64,000 nt of DNA from Rattus norvegicus (GCF_036323735.1 NC_086026.1:86261359-86325358); one strand, 5' to 3'. Counted from the first letter of the stretch, positions 22,595 through 34,300 are shown. The notes: generated from the sequence alone by a model not told the origin. Numbers and translations: made by a program.

Positions 22595-23074
22595 TTAACT
22601 CATAATCGAAGTGAGTTTTGATTTTAATTTTTAAGGTAACTGTTTAAATATTAAGATTAGTGATTCATTGAAGATCTGTATTCTGAATACAAATTGGAAT
22701 TTGAAGAGTAAAAACTTAGACCAGATCTGATGCCATTAAAACTAACTAAACAGCTAATGGACAATCACAGTTGGTTGAGTGCAGATGTATTCCAAAACTT
22801 AAATGTAGTAAGTTTGTAAAAGATGGATAAAGACAGAAATCATCTATTTTAAATGAGAGGAAAGGCATGAGGGGAGAGAGAACAAGGGAACAGGACAGAA
22901 TACAGATTAGGACTAATTTTTCGTTTGTTTATTTATAGTCATTGGAAGAATTGCAGCTACTGTGTTTGAGAATTTTTATTTAATTGAAAAATAATATTTA
23001 ACTAATTACATAAGTGCCTATAATTCAAAAACCAGACACCTGATTCGTTTAAAAATTTCAAGGCATATTTTATT
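22595..23074. other. Unassigned AT-rich DNA
   Basis: No gene or repeat seen. Confidence 0.45.
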
Positions 23075-23190
23075 CATTTGGTTTTGAGACAGGGACTTGT
23101 TGTAGAGCAAGGCTGACTTTGAACTCATGATTCGCCCACCTTAACTACTGAGTGCTAAGATTTCAGTCATGAACCACCATGCTGTCCTGA
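23075..23190 (-). mobile_element. B1 SINE
   Basis: Antisense B1 with the sequence TTTTGAGACAGGGACTTGTT, AAGGCTGACTTTGAACTCAT and GTGCTAAGATTTCAGTCATG. About 110 bp, moderately diverged. B1 derives from 7SL RNA and is non-coding. Confidence 0.85.
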
Positions 23191-24514
23191 AAAGGCTACT
23201 TCCCAAACCAAATATTTACAGAGCACCGTGAAGCATCTGCTTTTGCCCAGGCACAAGGCTTACCTGAGATTTCACCAGTGGCAAGCGTCTTTGGGAATTT
23301 TTTCTGAATGTTTTAATTAAATCTGCACGCAGTGATCTATATGCCTCACTATCGAACTTCTTCACATTTGTATGTGAGGGAGGAATTGTTTCTTTTTCTT
23401 TCATGTAGAAATGTTATACAATGAGAGTCAATGCTGTGCTGAAGACTGAAGAACATGTTTTTGCTTAGGCAGAAATACCAGAATAAATTATGTTTTAGAA
23501 GCCTGGTAGATCCCTGGGTCTGGACTTCCACTGTGGTACCAACCAATTCTGACGTCTGCTGTTGCTTCAGTTGTCTGATCTGTGAGGCCATAAATCAGCA
23601 ATCTTCAGCCATCAGCTAACTGACTTCCTATTCCTCTGATTCCATAACTTGAGAGCTACATTCAGATACGTGTATTAATATGTGCTCCATAAGCCAATGG
23701 GATGCTCTTGGAATGAATGTATTTACTTGGAAAAGGAAGGGAATTTTTATACCTTATTTTTCAGCTGAAGAATTGACTTTTCATCCCAATGAAACAAATT
23801 AGAACAACTTCTTATTCTCATATTGCCTGCGTGTTTATGACTTAAATGAACTGAGTATATAACTTACAAGCTAAAAATAATGCTCTTGCGTGCTCACTGT
23901 TTCAAACTCTACTATACTGATCTTAATTAGAAGATGAAAATTGATGAAAATTATAGAGAGGGGATTTCTGATGGCAAGCAGTAGACAAAAACGTAAATTA
24001 TTATAAGCCAGAGTTAAATTATATAAGTGTATGTTTGTGAAACAACCAAGATGACCATGACATTTTACTTCTTATATTTAAGTACCTTTAATTAAAATGT
24101 CATTAATTCCCAGTTGCTTACGTTCTGTGCTTTACCTTGGCAGAAACCAGCATTCATGTAAAAAGAGTTCAAGGATCCTAATTCATCCTAATTAGGATGG
24201 ATTATTCATACTGAAATGTGATTGGTTTTTAGTTTTACCCTCTCTTAGCGAACTTTAATGGATTGTTTCTGTGTAACTACTAAATTCATGTTTTCAAACT
24301 TAATAAAAACAAAAAATGCAAACATAGAATTACATAAAGAAGATGCGCTGCTCTTGCTGTGGGCACTTACCTTACACTGTAGTGCCATTACTCAATAAGA
24401 ATGATGTCATATTGATTCGGGTGTTAAAATTATATAGAAATAAAATGAATAATCAAAAGTCAAGCTGAAATTGCTTTATTACCATATAGCCAAGTCTCTC
24501 CTTCTTTTGTGTAC
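23191..24514. other. Unassigned AT-rich DNA
   Basis: No gene recognised. The opposed 60-80-codon frames near 23216-23591 have no known domain. A perfect 14-bp palindrome, ATCCTAATTAGGAT, lies at 24185-24198. Confidence 0.45.
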
Positions 24515-24815
24515 AGTTTTTTTTTTCCTTCAAGCTGTGACTCCTCCAGTATTAAGGCAAGACCTGCCCAATGTCTTCCTCGGCACTATCCACTTTATTT
24601 TGTGAGCCAGAGTCTCTCACTGACTCTGAAGCACACTGATCGGCTATTGGCTGGCCAGAGAGCCCCTGAGATCCTCCCGTCTGCTCCTCCCAGTGCTAGG
24701 ATTACAGCAGCACTCTGTCATGACAGACTTTTTTACATGGATTCTGGAGATCTGAACTCAGGTCCTCACACTTGCAAAGCAAGCATTTTACACACTGAAC
24801 CATCTCTTCAGTCCG
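24515..24815 (-). mobile_element. B4-type SINE
   Basis: Clear antisense order: GAGCCAGAGTCTCTCACTGA, ATTGGCTGGCCAGAGAGCCC, CCCAGTGCTAGGATTACAGC (B1-like), then GGAGATCTGAACTCAGGTCC and GCAAGCATTTTACACACTGA, ACCATCTCTTCAGTCC (ID/B2-like tRNA head). The short coding frame over it is spurious. Confidence 0.88.
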
Positions 24816-25574
24816 CAAATCAATAATGTTTTGTGCGTGGGTAGGTTAAGCTGTATGGAACTCTTACTAGCCTCTTATACTTTGCTAATATTGATTCTTC
24901 TTGAACATATGTCTACTATGGTATTTGCCAACTCTTGTATCTTTCTCTCTCCTAGCTTAGGATCTACACCTTGTGCTGTGTACCCTTTCTGTTCAGGGTC
25001 ACTCATTCCTGACTTTCTCTCCATCTCTGTTCCTCCATGATAGTTAGGCTAGAGTCCATACAGTCAGAATTCTTTGCCCCATAAAGACTAAAACACCATG
25101 GCTAGTGTCCATTGCTTTGGTTAGTGGTCTATATGTTCTTCTCTTTCTTCATATACTCTTTGTTGGGGAACTCCTGCCCTCTCACAACAGTCATTTTGTG
25201 TCCCCTAACAGACATCTGTTTAGACACTGTCCACACCAACTGCTTTCTCCTTTACTTGATAATATATTGAAGTTTTAGGTTTTAGTTGCCTGTCTAAACA
25301 TGGACCAAATTAGTTCTATGTACTTGCTTTGTGTGTTTAAAGAGATTATGTTTGAACTAAATTTTCAGAAGTTTCTTCAATATCATGGTCTAGTGTCACA
25401 GAATGCCTCTTCACCTGGATGGTAAGAGATCTCCTTAGGTGGGTCTTACACCTTACACTCATTAAACATAACCACTTAGGTTATTATTATAAAAATAAAG
25501 AGCCTATTCTTTGCCTCAGTCTATTATAATTCAGGTTTACTATTAAAATGAGGTTTAACAAAACAAGTTGAGGC
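24816..25574. other. Unassigned DNA
   Basis: No family recognised. Short frames only. Confidence 0.45.
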
Positions 25575-25632
25575 CCTGAGGGAATAACATTCGAAATGTA
25601 AATAAGAAACACTCAAGTTAATAATAAAAAAA
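25575..25632 (+). mobile_element. L1 3' terminal scrap
   Basis: GAGGGAATAACATTCGAAAT and GTAAATAAGAAACACTCAA match the last about 50 bp of the L1 3' UTR (compare 47960-47996), followed by A-rich DNA. This is an extreme 5' truncation of the sort common for L1. Confidence 0.8.
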
Positions 25633-26254
25633 ATGTTAAAGGAAGAAGTAAGGAAACAAACAAAAAAAGAAAGAGGAAAATTATTAATCTAAAAGGAAAA
25701 GAACCTGTATAAAGTTTGAAAAACATATAGACTTTGAGCTTCATATTTAATAATATCTTTAATGGGTATGGGTGTGTGTATTTATCATGTAGATGTGAAT
25801 GAGTCAGCCATTCTGTTCCATCACTGTAACACACATCTGACGTAAATCAACATAATAAGGGGAAAAGATCATTTTGCTTCATATTTGACATTTGGGGTGG
25901 GGAGGGAAGAGAGAGGGTGTTATTTCCCTCAATAGAGACAGAAAAAGAGAGAGATATTTATGATCCTTTCATGGAGACCCCCACCCCACCCCCACCCAGA
26001 ATCAATGATTTTTGACTAGGTCTCATCTCTTTTTATTGTTTTAGTTTTTAATTGTTTTGATTTTTTAATTAATTTATATTCTTTGACAATTTACTTGATG
26101 CTACAATGAATCTCACCATTCCTATTCCCCTAGACATCCATTCAACACATATTCTTTTAAGTTACATGTATTTTAAAAGCATTTTCTCATAATTTTATGA
26201 GTCCAGTTGGTAATGTCTGTTGTGTTTTATGAAAATGAAAGAAAAAACTAGGAT

Positions 26255-26469
26255 ATGTTTAGTGGAGGTGCAATACCAATTTTGTGTTTTATAAAAAAGA
26301 AAAGGAAGCCAGGGATATGTTTGATAGAGTAAGATATGGTACAGTGGAAGGGGGTGCCACTGTGGGCCAATGTTGAGACATCCCTTCCTCCTGAGGTACT
26401 AGAATATAGTATAGAATAGAGTTTATTCAGGGCAAGGGGAAGGGAGTTGAGAAGAAAGTAGAGATAGAG

Positions 26470-26519
<50 letters not shown>

Positions 26520-26756
26520 CTGTCCATGAACATGTGGAGAGAGAGGGAGAAGGGGAAGAAGGGACAAAGAGGGAAGAGAGTAAGAGAGGGAGAGAGTGAG
26601 GAGGGGGCAAACATCCCCTTTTATACTGAGTCAGGTATACCTGGCTGTTGCCAGGTAACTGTGGGGCAGAGCCTAGAAGGAATGCTAACACTGCCCATAT
26701 GTGCATGGGTGTGGGCTGTCTGTTGGAGCATGAAAACCTACTAGTGTGCACGTCAC
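26255..26756. mobile_element. GA-rich rodent medium-reiteration repeat inserted in L1
   Basis: A purine-rich core (26440-26620) followed by TATACTGAGTCAGGTATACC, TGGCTGTTGCCAGGTAACTG and GAGCCTAGAAGGAATGCTAA. I recognise this as a dispersed rodent repeat, possibly RMER or LTR class, but cannot fix the family. The poly-Leu/Ser frames on the minus strand are artefacts. Confidence 0.5.
26471..26516 (+). repeat. (GA)n microsatellite
   Basis: About 23 GA units inside the GA-rich repeat. Confidence 0.95.
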
Positions 26757-27129
26757 TAAAGACAATCGACTTTCCCTTCTCCAGCTACCAGTAGCTCCTC
26801 ATCTAAATGTGAGACCTTATGAGACTCTTCGCTATCCATGCTGGACCGTCCAATGGCTTGAATGTTTGCAGAGAACCACAGCTACTGTGAGTGCAACAGC
26901 CATGCCATGTCCAGAAGACGACATCTCACAACACTCCTCCCCCACCCTAGTACTTACCCTTTCTCCTCAGCGTTTCATTGCCTGAGCCTTGTTCTGGTAG
27001 TAAGCATAAGACAATACCAATGATGATATGTAACTTTAATTATTCAAACCTTATTTTTAATGATGGTTCCTAAACACTTTAACCTTCCTAATAACCCACC
27101 ATCAACCAAAGGCAGTGGAAAAGAAAGGA

Positions 27130-27945
27130 TGCAGGAGAAATGGACCTGTTTAGAAAGGTTCTTGGAAGCCACTCCTATCTGTGTTGTCTGGAAATCAGTT
27201 CAATTTGGAGGTTAGCAGGTACTGCCAGCTCAATCCACTCACGAACAACTCCTCAGGTACACCAGCAGTCCAGTTCATTAGTGTCAGGTTAGCAACAGCA
27301 GTGATGCGACCCAGCAGAGGCAGCCAGGCCTCAGCCTCAGCTCAAATCAGCAGGAGGGACCAAGAGGAACAACAGGAGAAGTTCTCAACTGTGCCTCTCT
27401 CAGGGACGTGGAAATCAGCAAGACTCACAAACGCTGCACAGCTAGCTGTACCAGCAAGCCAAGCTCTGTCTCCATCACTCCATGTAGTACTATTTATACC
27501 TTCCAAACACCTTGTGTCCTCCATGTGCCTTGTCTCATCATGGGTTTTGCCTGAGCACACCTCTTACCTCAGTAAGTGTCTTGCCTCAGCACGTGCATCC
27601 AATCGATCTGAGTCCTTGGAAGCAGCAATAAAACGCAGTACACCACCAGAAGTTTTTTAGTGCATTTTTCTCTGTGGTATCCCAACAAATGCATTCAACT
27701 ATACAATGTAAGATGGACCCATGCATGTCTGTCATTAGGAGAGAATCCTTCATCACATGTCCTTTCACGTGCTTGTTTCAGCAGAGCATCCTCTCTCCTG
27801 TGTCTGCTTCAGTGAAACATTTTTTCACAAGTCTGCTGCACCGTTCACATCCGTGTCCACTTTACCAAAACATTCCTTTGAGTGTCTGCTCCAGCAAAAC
27901 ATCATTCAACCATCCAACCAACTTTCTGTAGAACCTTTAAGTTCC
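27130..27945. mobile_element. LTR-like dispersed repeat (same family as 40690-41260)
   Basis: Shares in order with 40690-41260 the blocks ATCTGTGTTGTC, a TATACC...CCAAACA segment and repeated AGCAAAACATC motifs spaced about 30-45 bp apart (27780-27910). An AATAAA lies at 27628. The 159-codon plus frame at 27181-27660 is rich in Ser/Ala/Gln, has no recognisable domain, and lies wholly inside the repeat, so I do not call it a gene. Confidence 0.55.
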
Positions 27946-28049
27946 TGTCTCACAGATAGCCCATTTGGGGTTCTCACCAGCCATTCACTTGTTCTCACCT
28001 TTTTGACCACACTGCATACTGCAAAAGGAAGCTTCTCTAGCCAAAGTCC

Positions 28050-28290
28050 ATTTAAATTTTCTCGACAATTTCATACATGTGCATACTAATTACTCTCATT
28101 GTACCTCTTTTTGTCTCCCTCCCATGTCCAACTGCCCCCATTTCCTACAAGTACCTTTCTCACATCCATGTCTTTTTGTTTTATGACCTGCTGAATTTAA
28201 CCAGCGACACCTGTGTGACCAGGATTTAGAGATTGTCCACTGACGACCTGTGGATTCACCATTGGGTATAATATTGAAGACAGTGGAGAA
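28050..28290 (-). mobile_element. L1 (Lx-type) 3' UTR end fragment
   Basis: Antisense L1 3' terminus: GACAATTTCATACATGTGC, CCACATCCATG-like block with TCTTTTTGTTTTATGACC, TGAATTTAACCAGCGACACC and GTGACCAGGATTTAGAGATT. It lies just right of a more upstream block of the same family (27950-28046), so it is a separate copy. Confidence 0.75.
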
Positions 28291-28599
28291 AGCAAGTAAT
28301 AAAAAGAATCAACATCCTTGATTTCTGTATTTTATAGAAATATAATTGTATTGCTTTGACATACTTTTTTTTATCTTACTCCAACTTCAAAAAATAACAA
28401 CAGTGTCTCCCACACAGGCTCAGCTTAGTGGGAAATTTATAAAAGTTGCTTGAGTTTTCCTGCTGACTTTTAAGGAAGTCCCTACTTCATTGGTCCCATT
28501 CTAGTTTCCTGGATTTAACAGCTACACAAATCATTCAAAGCTCAGGTTCACATATGGGGGAAAAAACAAGTGCCATTCTTCTTGCTGGGACTGGACAAA

Positions 28600-30010
28600 T
28601 AGGTTTTCTTTTTTTAGCGCAGAATAAAATTCCTTTGTGTACCTTTACGTTTGCATTATCGATTCACCAGTTGATGGACATCAAAGTTGTTTTTATTTTC
28701 TCACTATTGGGCGATAAACTTAAGAGGGCAGGCATCTTTGCCATGGATATCGTCCTGTGGTTATATGTACATGGATGGTATAGCTAGGTCACATGGTAGT
28801 TTGATTTTTAGCTTCTTCAGAAACTTCTGTAATGATATGTACAGTGCTGCACAAGTCAACACTCCCACCCGTGGTAGATAAGGTTTCTCTTTACCCACGT
28901 TTACACTCAAATTTATTTTCATTTGCTCTCTCAATGACAGCTATTCATCTATGTTTTGGGTCAGATGAACTCTCAAAGTAGCTTTAATCTGTATATCATA
29001 TCTGATAGCTAGTAATGTTCTTCTAAAAATTAGCTATTTTTACCTTTTCTTTTGTAACTCTGTTCAGTTCTATAGCATGGTTTGGTGTAGGGAGCGGCAC
29101 ATATAGATAAAAGATGGCGCTGACATCTGGTGGTCGTTTGTGGTTTACACCCACAAAGCACATGTCCTTGGCATTTCTCCAGCAGCTTCAGGCTGGAGTG
29201 ATACTCATGCTAATGAGGTATTTCATGCTCCACCAATCCCTAGAGGACAAGTATATAGCCATAGCCTGTCTTGTATATAAGGCGAGTGCCTTTGTTCCTT
29301 GGGGTCCCCCGTATCAAGAATGAGGTGTTCCTGCAATAAAGGCTGTTGAGAAGAATCCAACGGTGTTGCGTCTTCCTTGCTGGACGAGGTGGGTGTTACA
29401 GTTTGGGATTAGACTTTTGTTTTCTTTTACTTTAAAAATCAGATTGTGTGGGGAGTGGGGGTGGGGGTATATACTTGTCAGTGGAGGCCAGGACAACTTT
29501 GTGGGGTTGGTTCTTTCCATCCACCTCTATGTGTGCACCAGAGGTGAAGCTCAGTTCATCACTGTGCATAGCAAATGCTTTTATTTCTGAGCTATCTTGG
29601 TGGGCCCGTTTGTTTTCTTGATGCTTAGTTTCTTGTGTTTTTTATATAGTCTAGAAACTAATTAACTGCCAGCAACGTTGTCTCCCATTCTGTAGGTTGC
29701 CTCACAGTTGGTTTCTTCTGGTGTGGAGACGCTTTTGTGATGGGATCCCGTTTGTCAAATGCTTTTCTTATTTCCTGGGCCACTAGATTCATATTCAGAA
29801 AGTTCTTGCCTGGGCCTGTATGTTGAAGTCTATACCCTGATTTTTCCTTTAGAAGTTTCAGAGTATCTGGTCTTGTGCTGAGATCTGTGATCCATTTTGT
29901 GGTGAGTTTTGTACAGGATGAAAGACAGTTATCTGGTTTCCTTAGTTTATGTGTTGATATCCAGTTTTTTCAGCACCATCTGCAAAGATGCTAGTTTTTC
30001 CTTTCCTTTT
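28600..30010 (-). mobile_element. Old L1 ORF2 fragment interrupted by an LTR
   Basis: Antisense ORF2 in two pieces: 28600-29085 (CACCAGTTGATGGACATCAA, ACATGGATGGTATAGCTAGG, TGCACAAGTCAACACTCCC) and 29401-30010 (GCCAGCAACGTTGTCTCCCA, TGATGGGATCCCGTTTGTC, GATCCATTTTGTGGTGAG). No frame survives. A solo LTR (29086-29400) separates the pieces. Confidence 0.85.
29086..29400 (+). mobile_element. Solo ERVK-type LTR (IAP/RLTR10-like), 315 bp
   Basis: Starts TGTAGGGAGCGG and ends GTGGGTGTTACA. The 6-bp TSD GTTTGG is perfect (29080-29085 and 29401-29406). A plausible TATA box (TATATAAG, about 29275-29282) and an AATAAA (29335-29340) lie at U3/R-like positions, and TTGCGTCTTCCTTGCTGG near the end resembles the U5 of IAP-like LTRs. 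AAGATGGCGCTGAC near the 5' end fits a YY1-type site. No internal viral sequence remains, so it arose by LTR-LTR recombination. Confidence 0.9.
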
Positions 30011-31364
30011 CCCAACATAACATTTTTACTGATTTTTTTATTTTGTGCAGAGATTTTACATCATATACTTTTATCTCATTAGATTTCTAGTCCTTCTTTG
30101 TCCCCACCAGAAAAAAAAGTCCAATTGTGTTATCTATGTATTCACTGAGTTATGGTCAAGCTCTCAGTGGCCTGCCCCTAAATGGAGCTGAGTCCTTCCA
30201 CTCCTGAATCCCTGCTGAAAATTATCTACTGTTTATAGGGCTACCCCAGCACAGTTTTTAAGAGTTCTCTCCAGTGCTTCCTGTCTATGCTGTTACTATG
30301 TGTGTGGGAGTGGTGAAAGGTTGGGGTGGAGGTAGACGTTACCATAGAAGTCCCCCATGTTCCTCTTTCTCAACTGTGTGTCGGCAGCCATCCATATCAT
30401 TGTGAAATTAGTTTCTTTGCTCTTTATGGATCCAGGAACATGGATTTCAGGCTTCCAAAGTAGTTTCTGGCATCATCACAGATCATAAACAGGGCTCCAG
30501 ACTGCAGTTGAGCCACAAACCAGATAAAGACCCCAGAGATCGATACAGACCCAGAGATCACAGAGATCGATATGGCTTTGGGCTGCAGCTGCAGTGCAGC
30601 TGGCTGACCCTCACCCAGCATTTGGTGGCAACATGGGCATTGGATGTCAACACAGACCAGGCTGCAATAGGACCATGAACCCAGGCATGGCCCTTGGCAG
30701 CAGCCAGACCCGATCACCACTACAATCTCAGGTCACTCACACCAGAATGGTCTTGAGGTACGGCCACTGCCCATGGACTTGAAGAATCTGAACAGCTGCA
30801 TGTTGTCAGGTGACAACACAGTTCTCAGACATCAATCCAGACCTCAGCCACATCAGGGTTCCCAGTAGCATTATAGGACATGGTAGGCCTTCAAGGAGGT
30901 CTAACCTAGAGAGTGGACCATTCCTTATCTCAAGGCTCTGTCACTGTCTAGATATAAAACAAACCTGCCTGCAGGCAGTTTGTTAGGGGGCCCAATTTAC
31001 ATCTGCTTAAAGTCCAGGCTGCTGTAAACTATCCAATCTACGTTAATGGGCGATGACATGACCTCACTGCCCTCTCTGCCCCCTCCTTCCTCTCATCTGT
31101 CACCATGATCGGGTCCATCTTTCTCGATAAGATACACAACACTTTGCTCCTCCCTCATTTTCATCTCCCTGTTGCTGGTTCACTTCACACAGAAGCTCCC
31201 TGGGGAAGGTTTTGGGGGTGGAGGTGGGGGCAGTGTGCTGGCTTGTATGTGTGCTCGAGGCCTGCCTGGCTTCTGCCTGTCTTTTCTTTAATGTATATAT
31301 TGTCCATATTTGTAAAGCATCATGCAGTTATAGTTGGATGACCTTGTAACTGCTATCTAGATAC
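30011..31364. other. Unassigned, with internally repetitive segment
   Basis: 30480-30900 repeats short CAGACC/CATGG-rich phrases (for example GGCATGGCCCTTGGCAGCAG and AACACAGACCAGGCTGC) at irregular 30-50-bp spacing. This looks like an old rodent dispersed repeat with degenerate tandem units, family unknown. 31200-31230 is a G-rich patch. The 98-codon minus frame at 30424-30720 is over this repeat and shows no domain. Confidence 0.4.
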
Positions 31365-31485
31365 GTGAAAGTAACCCGAGAGCCAAAGCAACTCTGAGCA
31401 AAAGGAATCCATCTGGAGGGATCTCCCTCTACATGACTTCAAATTACACCACAGAGCCATGGCCATAAAACCGGCACAGCACCGG
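31365..31485 (+). mobile_element. Old L1 ORF2 fragment
   Basis: Sense ORF2 blocks CAACTCTGAGCAAAAGGAAT, CTACATGACTTCAAATTACA and CACAGAGCCATGGCCATAA correspond to a region between RT and the C-terminus in L1 ORF2. Short and decayed. Confidence 0.65.
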
Positions 31486-32727
31486 TGTTTACCTTGCATC
31501 TTAATTGTTCTGTCAATCCCAGCATCTTGGAACTCTGTTCTCTAAGGCAAACTGTCTTTCCAAATGCAATTCATCATAAAAAAAAAATCACTTTCTTCCT
31601 TTTTGCACAACCACCCCCAGTTCATAAGACCTCTTTCCGTTGGAAAGAAAAAACCCTATGTTTTAAAAATGTGGTGTTTTCATTTCCCCATCTACTCACA
31701 GAGGTTTCAAAAGGATCTTTCATGACTTATTAATTAATGCAAGACACTAATAAACTCAGGATTCAGGCAAAATACACAAAATCTTAGTGTCTCACTTTTG
31801 GTAATAACAACTAAAATTATCAATACATAATTTTAGGTTTAAGGTTGTCACAACTTTTGTTAGGGTACCTTTGTCAGTGATATAGAGAATGTATGTTTTG
31901 ATTGAGAAAATAGCATCATCAAAATTACTTTTGTAAGACATTACAAAAATAAAAATGTAACCACAAAAACACAGCAGAAGACCAGTTCAAAAAGAATGAG
32001 TAAGTCAATGGAATTGAAGAGAAGAGTCAGGTGATTTGTCTTGCTCTGCTGTGGTTGACCCTTGCACACCCTAGGCAAGCAATCTTCCTATGTGCTACAT
32101 TACCAATTCATGACCAAACCTAGACTAGACTGAGCCCCCGCCCTATAATAAAAAGCAGCTACATTAAGCTGGAGACTAAACCTTTAACATATGGGCCTCT
32201 GAGAATACTCCAAATCTATACGACAGTGGTGTGTATTAAGGTAGTTCATGTGTTATGTCAGGTGTTACCTTCGGTATGTAGTTTGAATAACTATAAAATT
32301 GGATAGTTCAATATGTATTTATTTAATCTCTCAACCAGAATCATCATATGGTTGGGAGATTGTGACAGAATGAATCGAAGTTCCTACTGTTAGGAACATA
32401 CATATCCAAGTCATAAGTTCAATGCAGTGTAGAAGTTCTCATGCACAGTGTGTGCAGTGCAATGTATGTCATGCGGTGGTCTACAGATGCAAACCGATAC
32501 AGAACACAAAACACATGCAATTTGCTCTACTAAGCAACTCAGTACAGACAACAGAGTCCCAGGAAAATTCAAACATCCACACAACTTGACCTAAAACTTG
32601 AGGGAGTTTCACATCTTTCCTAGGTCCCAGAAATAGAATGTGATAGTTACTACATAGGGAATTGGGAAGATCAGACATGAACTGCATGAAAACAGATGGA
32701 CGAAGTTTGAGAAGAAAAAAAAGAACA
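31486..32727. other. Unassigned AT-rich DNA
   Basis: Nothing recognised. Confidence 0.45.
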
Positions 32728-32830
32728 GGGTTGGGGATTTAGCTCAGCGGTAGAGCGCTTGCCTAGCGAGTGCAAGGCCCTGGGTTCGGTCCCCAGCTCC
32801 GAAAAAAAAAGAAAAAAAAAAAAAAGAACA
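32728..32830 (+). mobile_element. ID SINE, young
   Basis: Complete ID body GGGTTGGGGATTTAGCTCAG with A box TAGCTCAGCGG and B box GGGTTCGGTCC, then an A-rich tail. A 13-bp TSD AAAAAAAAGAACA borders it (32715-32727, 32818-32830). Differs from the ID consensus by a few bases (GCGAGTGCAAGG). Reading frames on either strand are spurious. A retroposed SINE copy, not the BC1 RNA gene, whose unique 3' part is missing. Confidence 0.96.
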
Positions 32831-34061
32831 AAGGCAGACAGAGTAATCGAACAAGGTGAACAGAATTTCACAACAAATCATGGGCGTAGCAGCATGGTAA
32901 CCCTAGGAGAGATCATCTGGGCTTTCTATCTTCGAGAAACTGCTAAATGATTAAGCTGTGTTTGAGTCTTAAGAGGATTTAGCTAGACACAAAGTGGAAG
33001 TCTGCAGTTTTAATCCAATTCTTTCTTTTGCTGTTTCCTTGACTTACAGGAATATTTCTCAGCTTTGCCTGGCACCAAGTCCTTTGCAGCTATTTTCACA
33101 CAGGTTTCAGTTCAGCTAAAGGCGTTTCACACTGCCCTAGGCTGCTCATTTACCTTGGCTCTGCTGTCTTCTGTCTCCTCTTATACTTGTAGACTAAGGA
33201 AACTGCCTATGTCATTGACAATACAATGCCTCTCCTACTGCCTAGCAGGATGAAACCCAGGAAAGTCCTAAAGTCTTTTCCTCATAAAGAAAAGAATTAT
33301 GTGATCTCTTTCCACCCTGTCCTCTCCATTCCTTCCCTACCTAGTCCAACTCAAAGGGCCTCCTAACCATGCATTCGAAACGTTAATGCTTGTAGTAGAT
33401 GCAGCCACTGTTAACAGCTCTTTCTCTTTACTTCGCACCCCAAACCCAGACATGTTCTGAAGTGCTTGGCAGGCTTCTTATTCATCCTAAATACTTTAAT
33501 GAAATCACATTCTTAGTTGCAATAATACTCCAATACATGTAGGTCTACCTACACGATATAAAGACACAACTGAATACTAGAATATACAAGAGTTACATGT
33601 TACACAGAGTTACATACATAAGTACATATAGCAATGCACAAACTGAAAGTGTAGGACCTAAGGTCCCAATGAGAGCCAAGTGCTCCTAGGAGCTTGCCAA
33701 TACCACACCACAGTGGATGCCAGGGGACTTGTTGAAACCTTCTTCGATGCCTCACCAACAGCGTTCTTCCTTCCAGGTTGTTCTCTCCTACAAGGACAGT
33801 TTAACTAGCTATTATCTAGTTATTTTTAAACAAAATGGCATAAGTTCCTTATTCTCCTCTTCATAGACCCCTTTCTCTTCTTAGACTAATTTATTCTCTT
33901 TGATAGATTTATTTAAACTTTTTTTAGTATGTTAACTTTTTATGGAAGAAATTTATGCTGATTAGTTTCATGTGAAAAGAAAACATCAGTTGAAAAAGTT
34001 CTACAACCCACCTCTTCCACCAGATTGATCTTTGGTCACGTGTATGATTCATTTTCATGAT
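32831..34061. other. Unassigned DNA
   Basis: No repeat or gene recognised; moderately conserved-looking sequence at 33050-33360 has no open frame longer than 62 codons. Confidence 0.4.
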
Positions 34062-34300
34062 TAGTGATTCATATAGGGGAGGGCACTCAGCCAGTAGTGG
34101 GTGGTGCTACAACTGCGTAGAGGTGTCTCAAACGCAGGCTGAGCAAACCAGTGTCCCTCTAAGACGTCCGCATTCCTTCCTGCCTTGACTTGCCTTTCTT
34201 CTCTGATGAACTGTAAGGAAACACTTTTCCTCCGAATTTGCTTTTGGTCATGGTCTTTATCACAACAATGGAAACCCTGACTAAGATAAAGTTTATTCCA
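34062..34300 (+). mobile_element. URR1-like rodent repeat (non-autonomous DNA transposon type), tentative
   Basis: The 3' block GATGAACTGTAAGGAAACAC, TTTGGTCATGGTCTTTATCA, CAACAATGGAAACCCTGACT resembles the end of a common rodent repeat I associate with URR1. Similar blocks occur at 50590-50990 and, inverted, at 60200-60440. Assignment is from memory of sequence patterns, not from terminal inverted repeats. Confidence 0.4.

Larger units (their letters stand above)
26030..28046 (-). mobile_element. Old L1 (Lx-type) 3' UTR split by two insertions
   Basis: Three antisense L1 3' UTR blocks occur in the right element order: 26030-26254 (TTTGACAATTTACTTGATGC), 26757-26995 (AAAGACAATCGACTTTCC to CCTGAGCCTTG) and 27950-28046 (AGCCCATTTGGGGTTCTCAC to GGAAGCTTCTCTAGCC). 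The gaps hold a GA-rich repeat (26255-26756) and an LTR-like repeat (27130-27945). The continuity across gaps indicates one old L1 interrupted later. Confidence 0.6.

Noticed and set aside
24175..24198. Perfect palindrome ATCCTAATTAGGAT with a nearby half-repeat
   Set aside because: Fourteen base pairs is unremarkable in 64 kb of AT-rich DNA; could be a homeodomain site but nothing supports it.
26248..26751. 167-codon minus-strand frame
   Set aside because: Driven by the GA microsatellite (poly-Ser/Leu) within a dispersed repeat.
27181..27660. 159-codon plus-strand frame rich in Ser/Ala/Gln
   Set aside because: Lies within an LTR-like repeat also present at 40.7 kb, where the frame is not conserved; no domain.
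27780..27910. Regularly spaced AGCAAAACATC motifs resembling a repeat-spacer array
   Set aside because: Units are degenerate, spacing varies, and the same pattern recurs at 41.1 kb in a dispersed mammalian repeat; not CRISPR.
32728..32802. tRNA-like gene with A and B boxes
   Set aside because: It is an ID SINE with poly(A) tail and TSD; it lacks a complete tRNA fold and the unique region of BC1.
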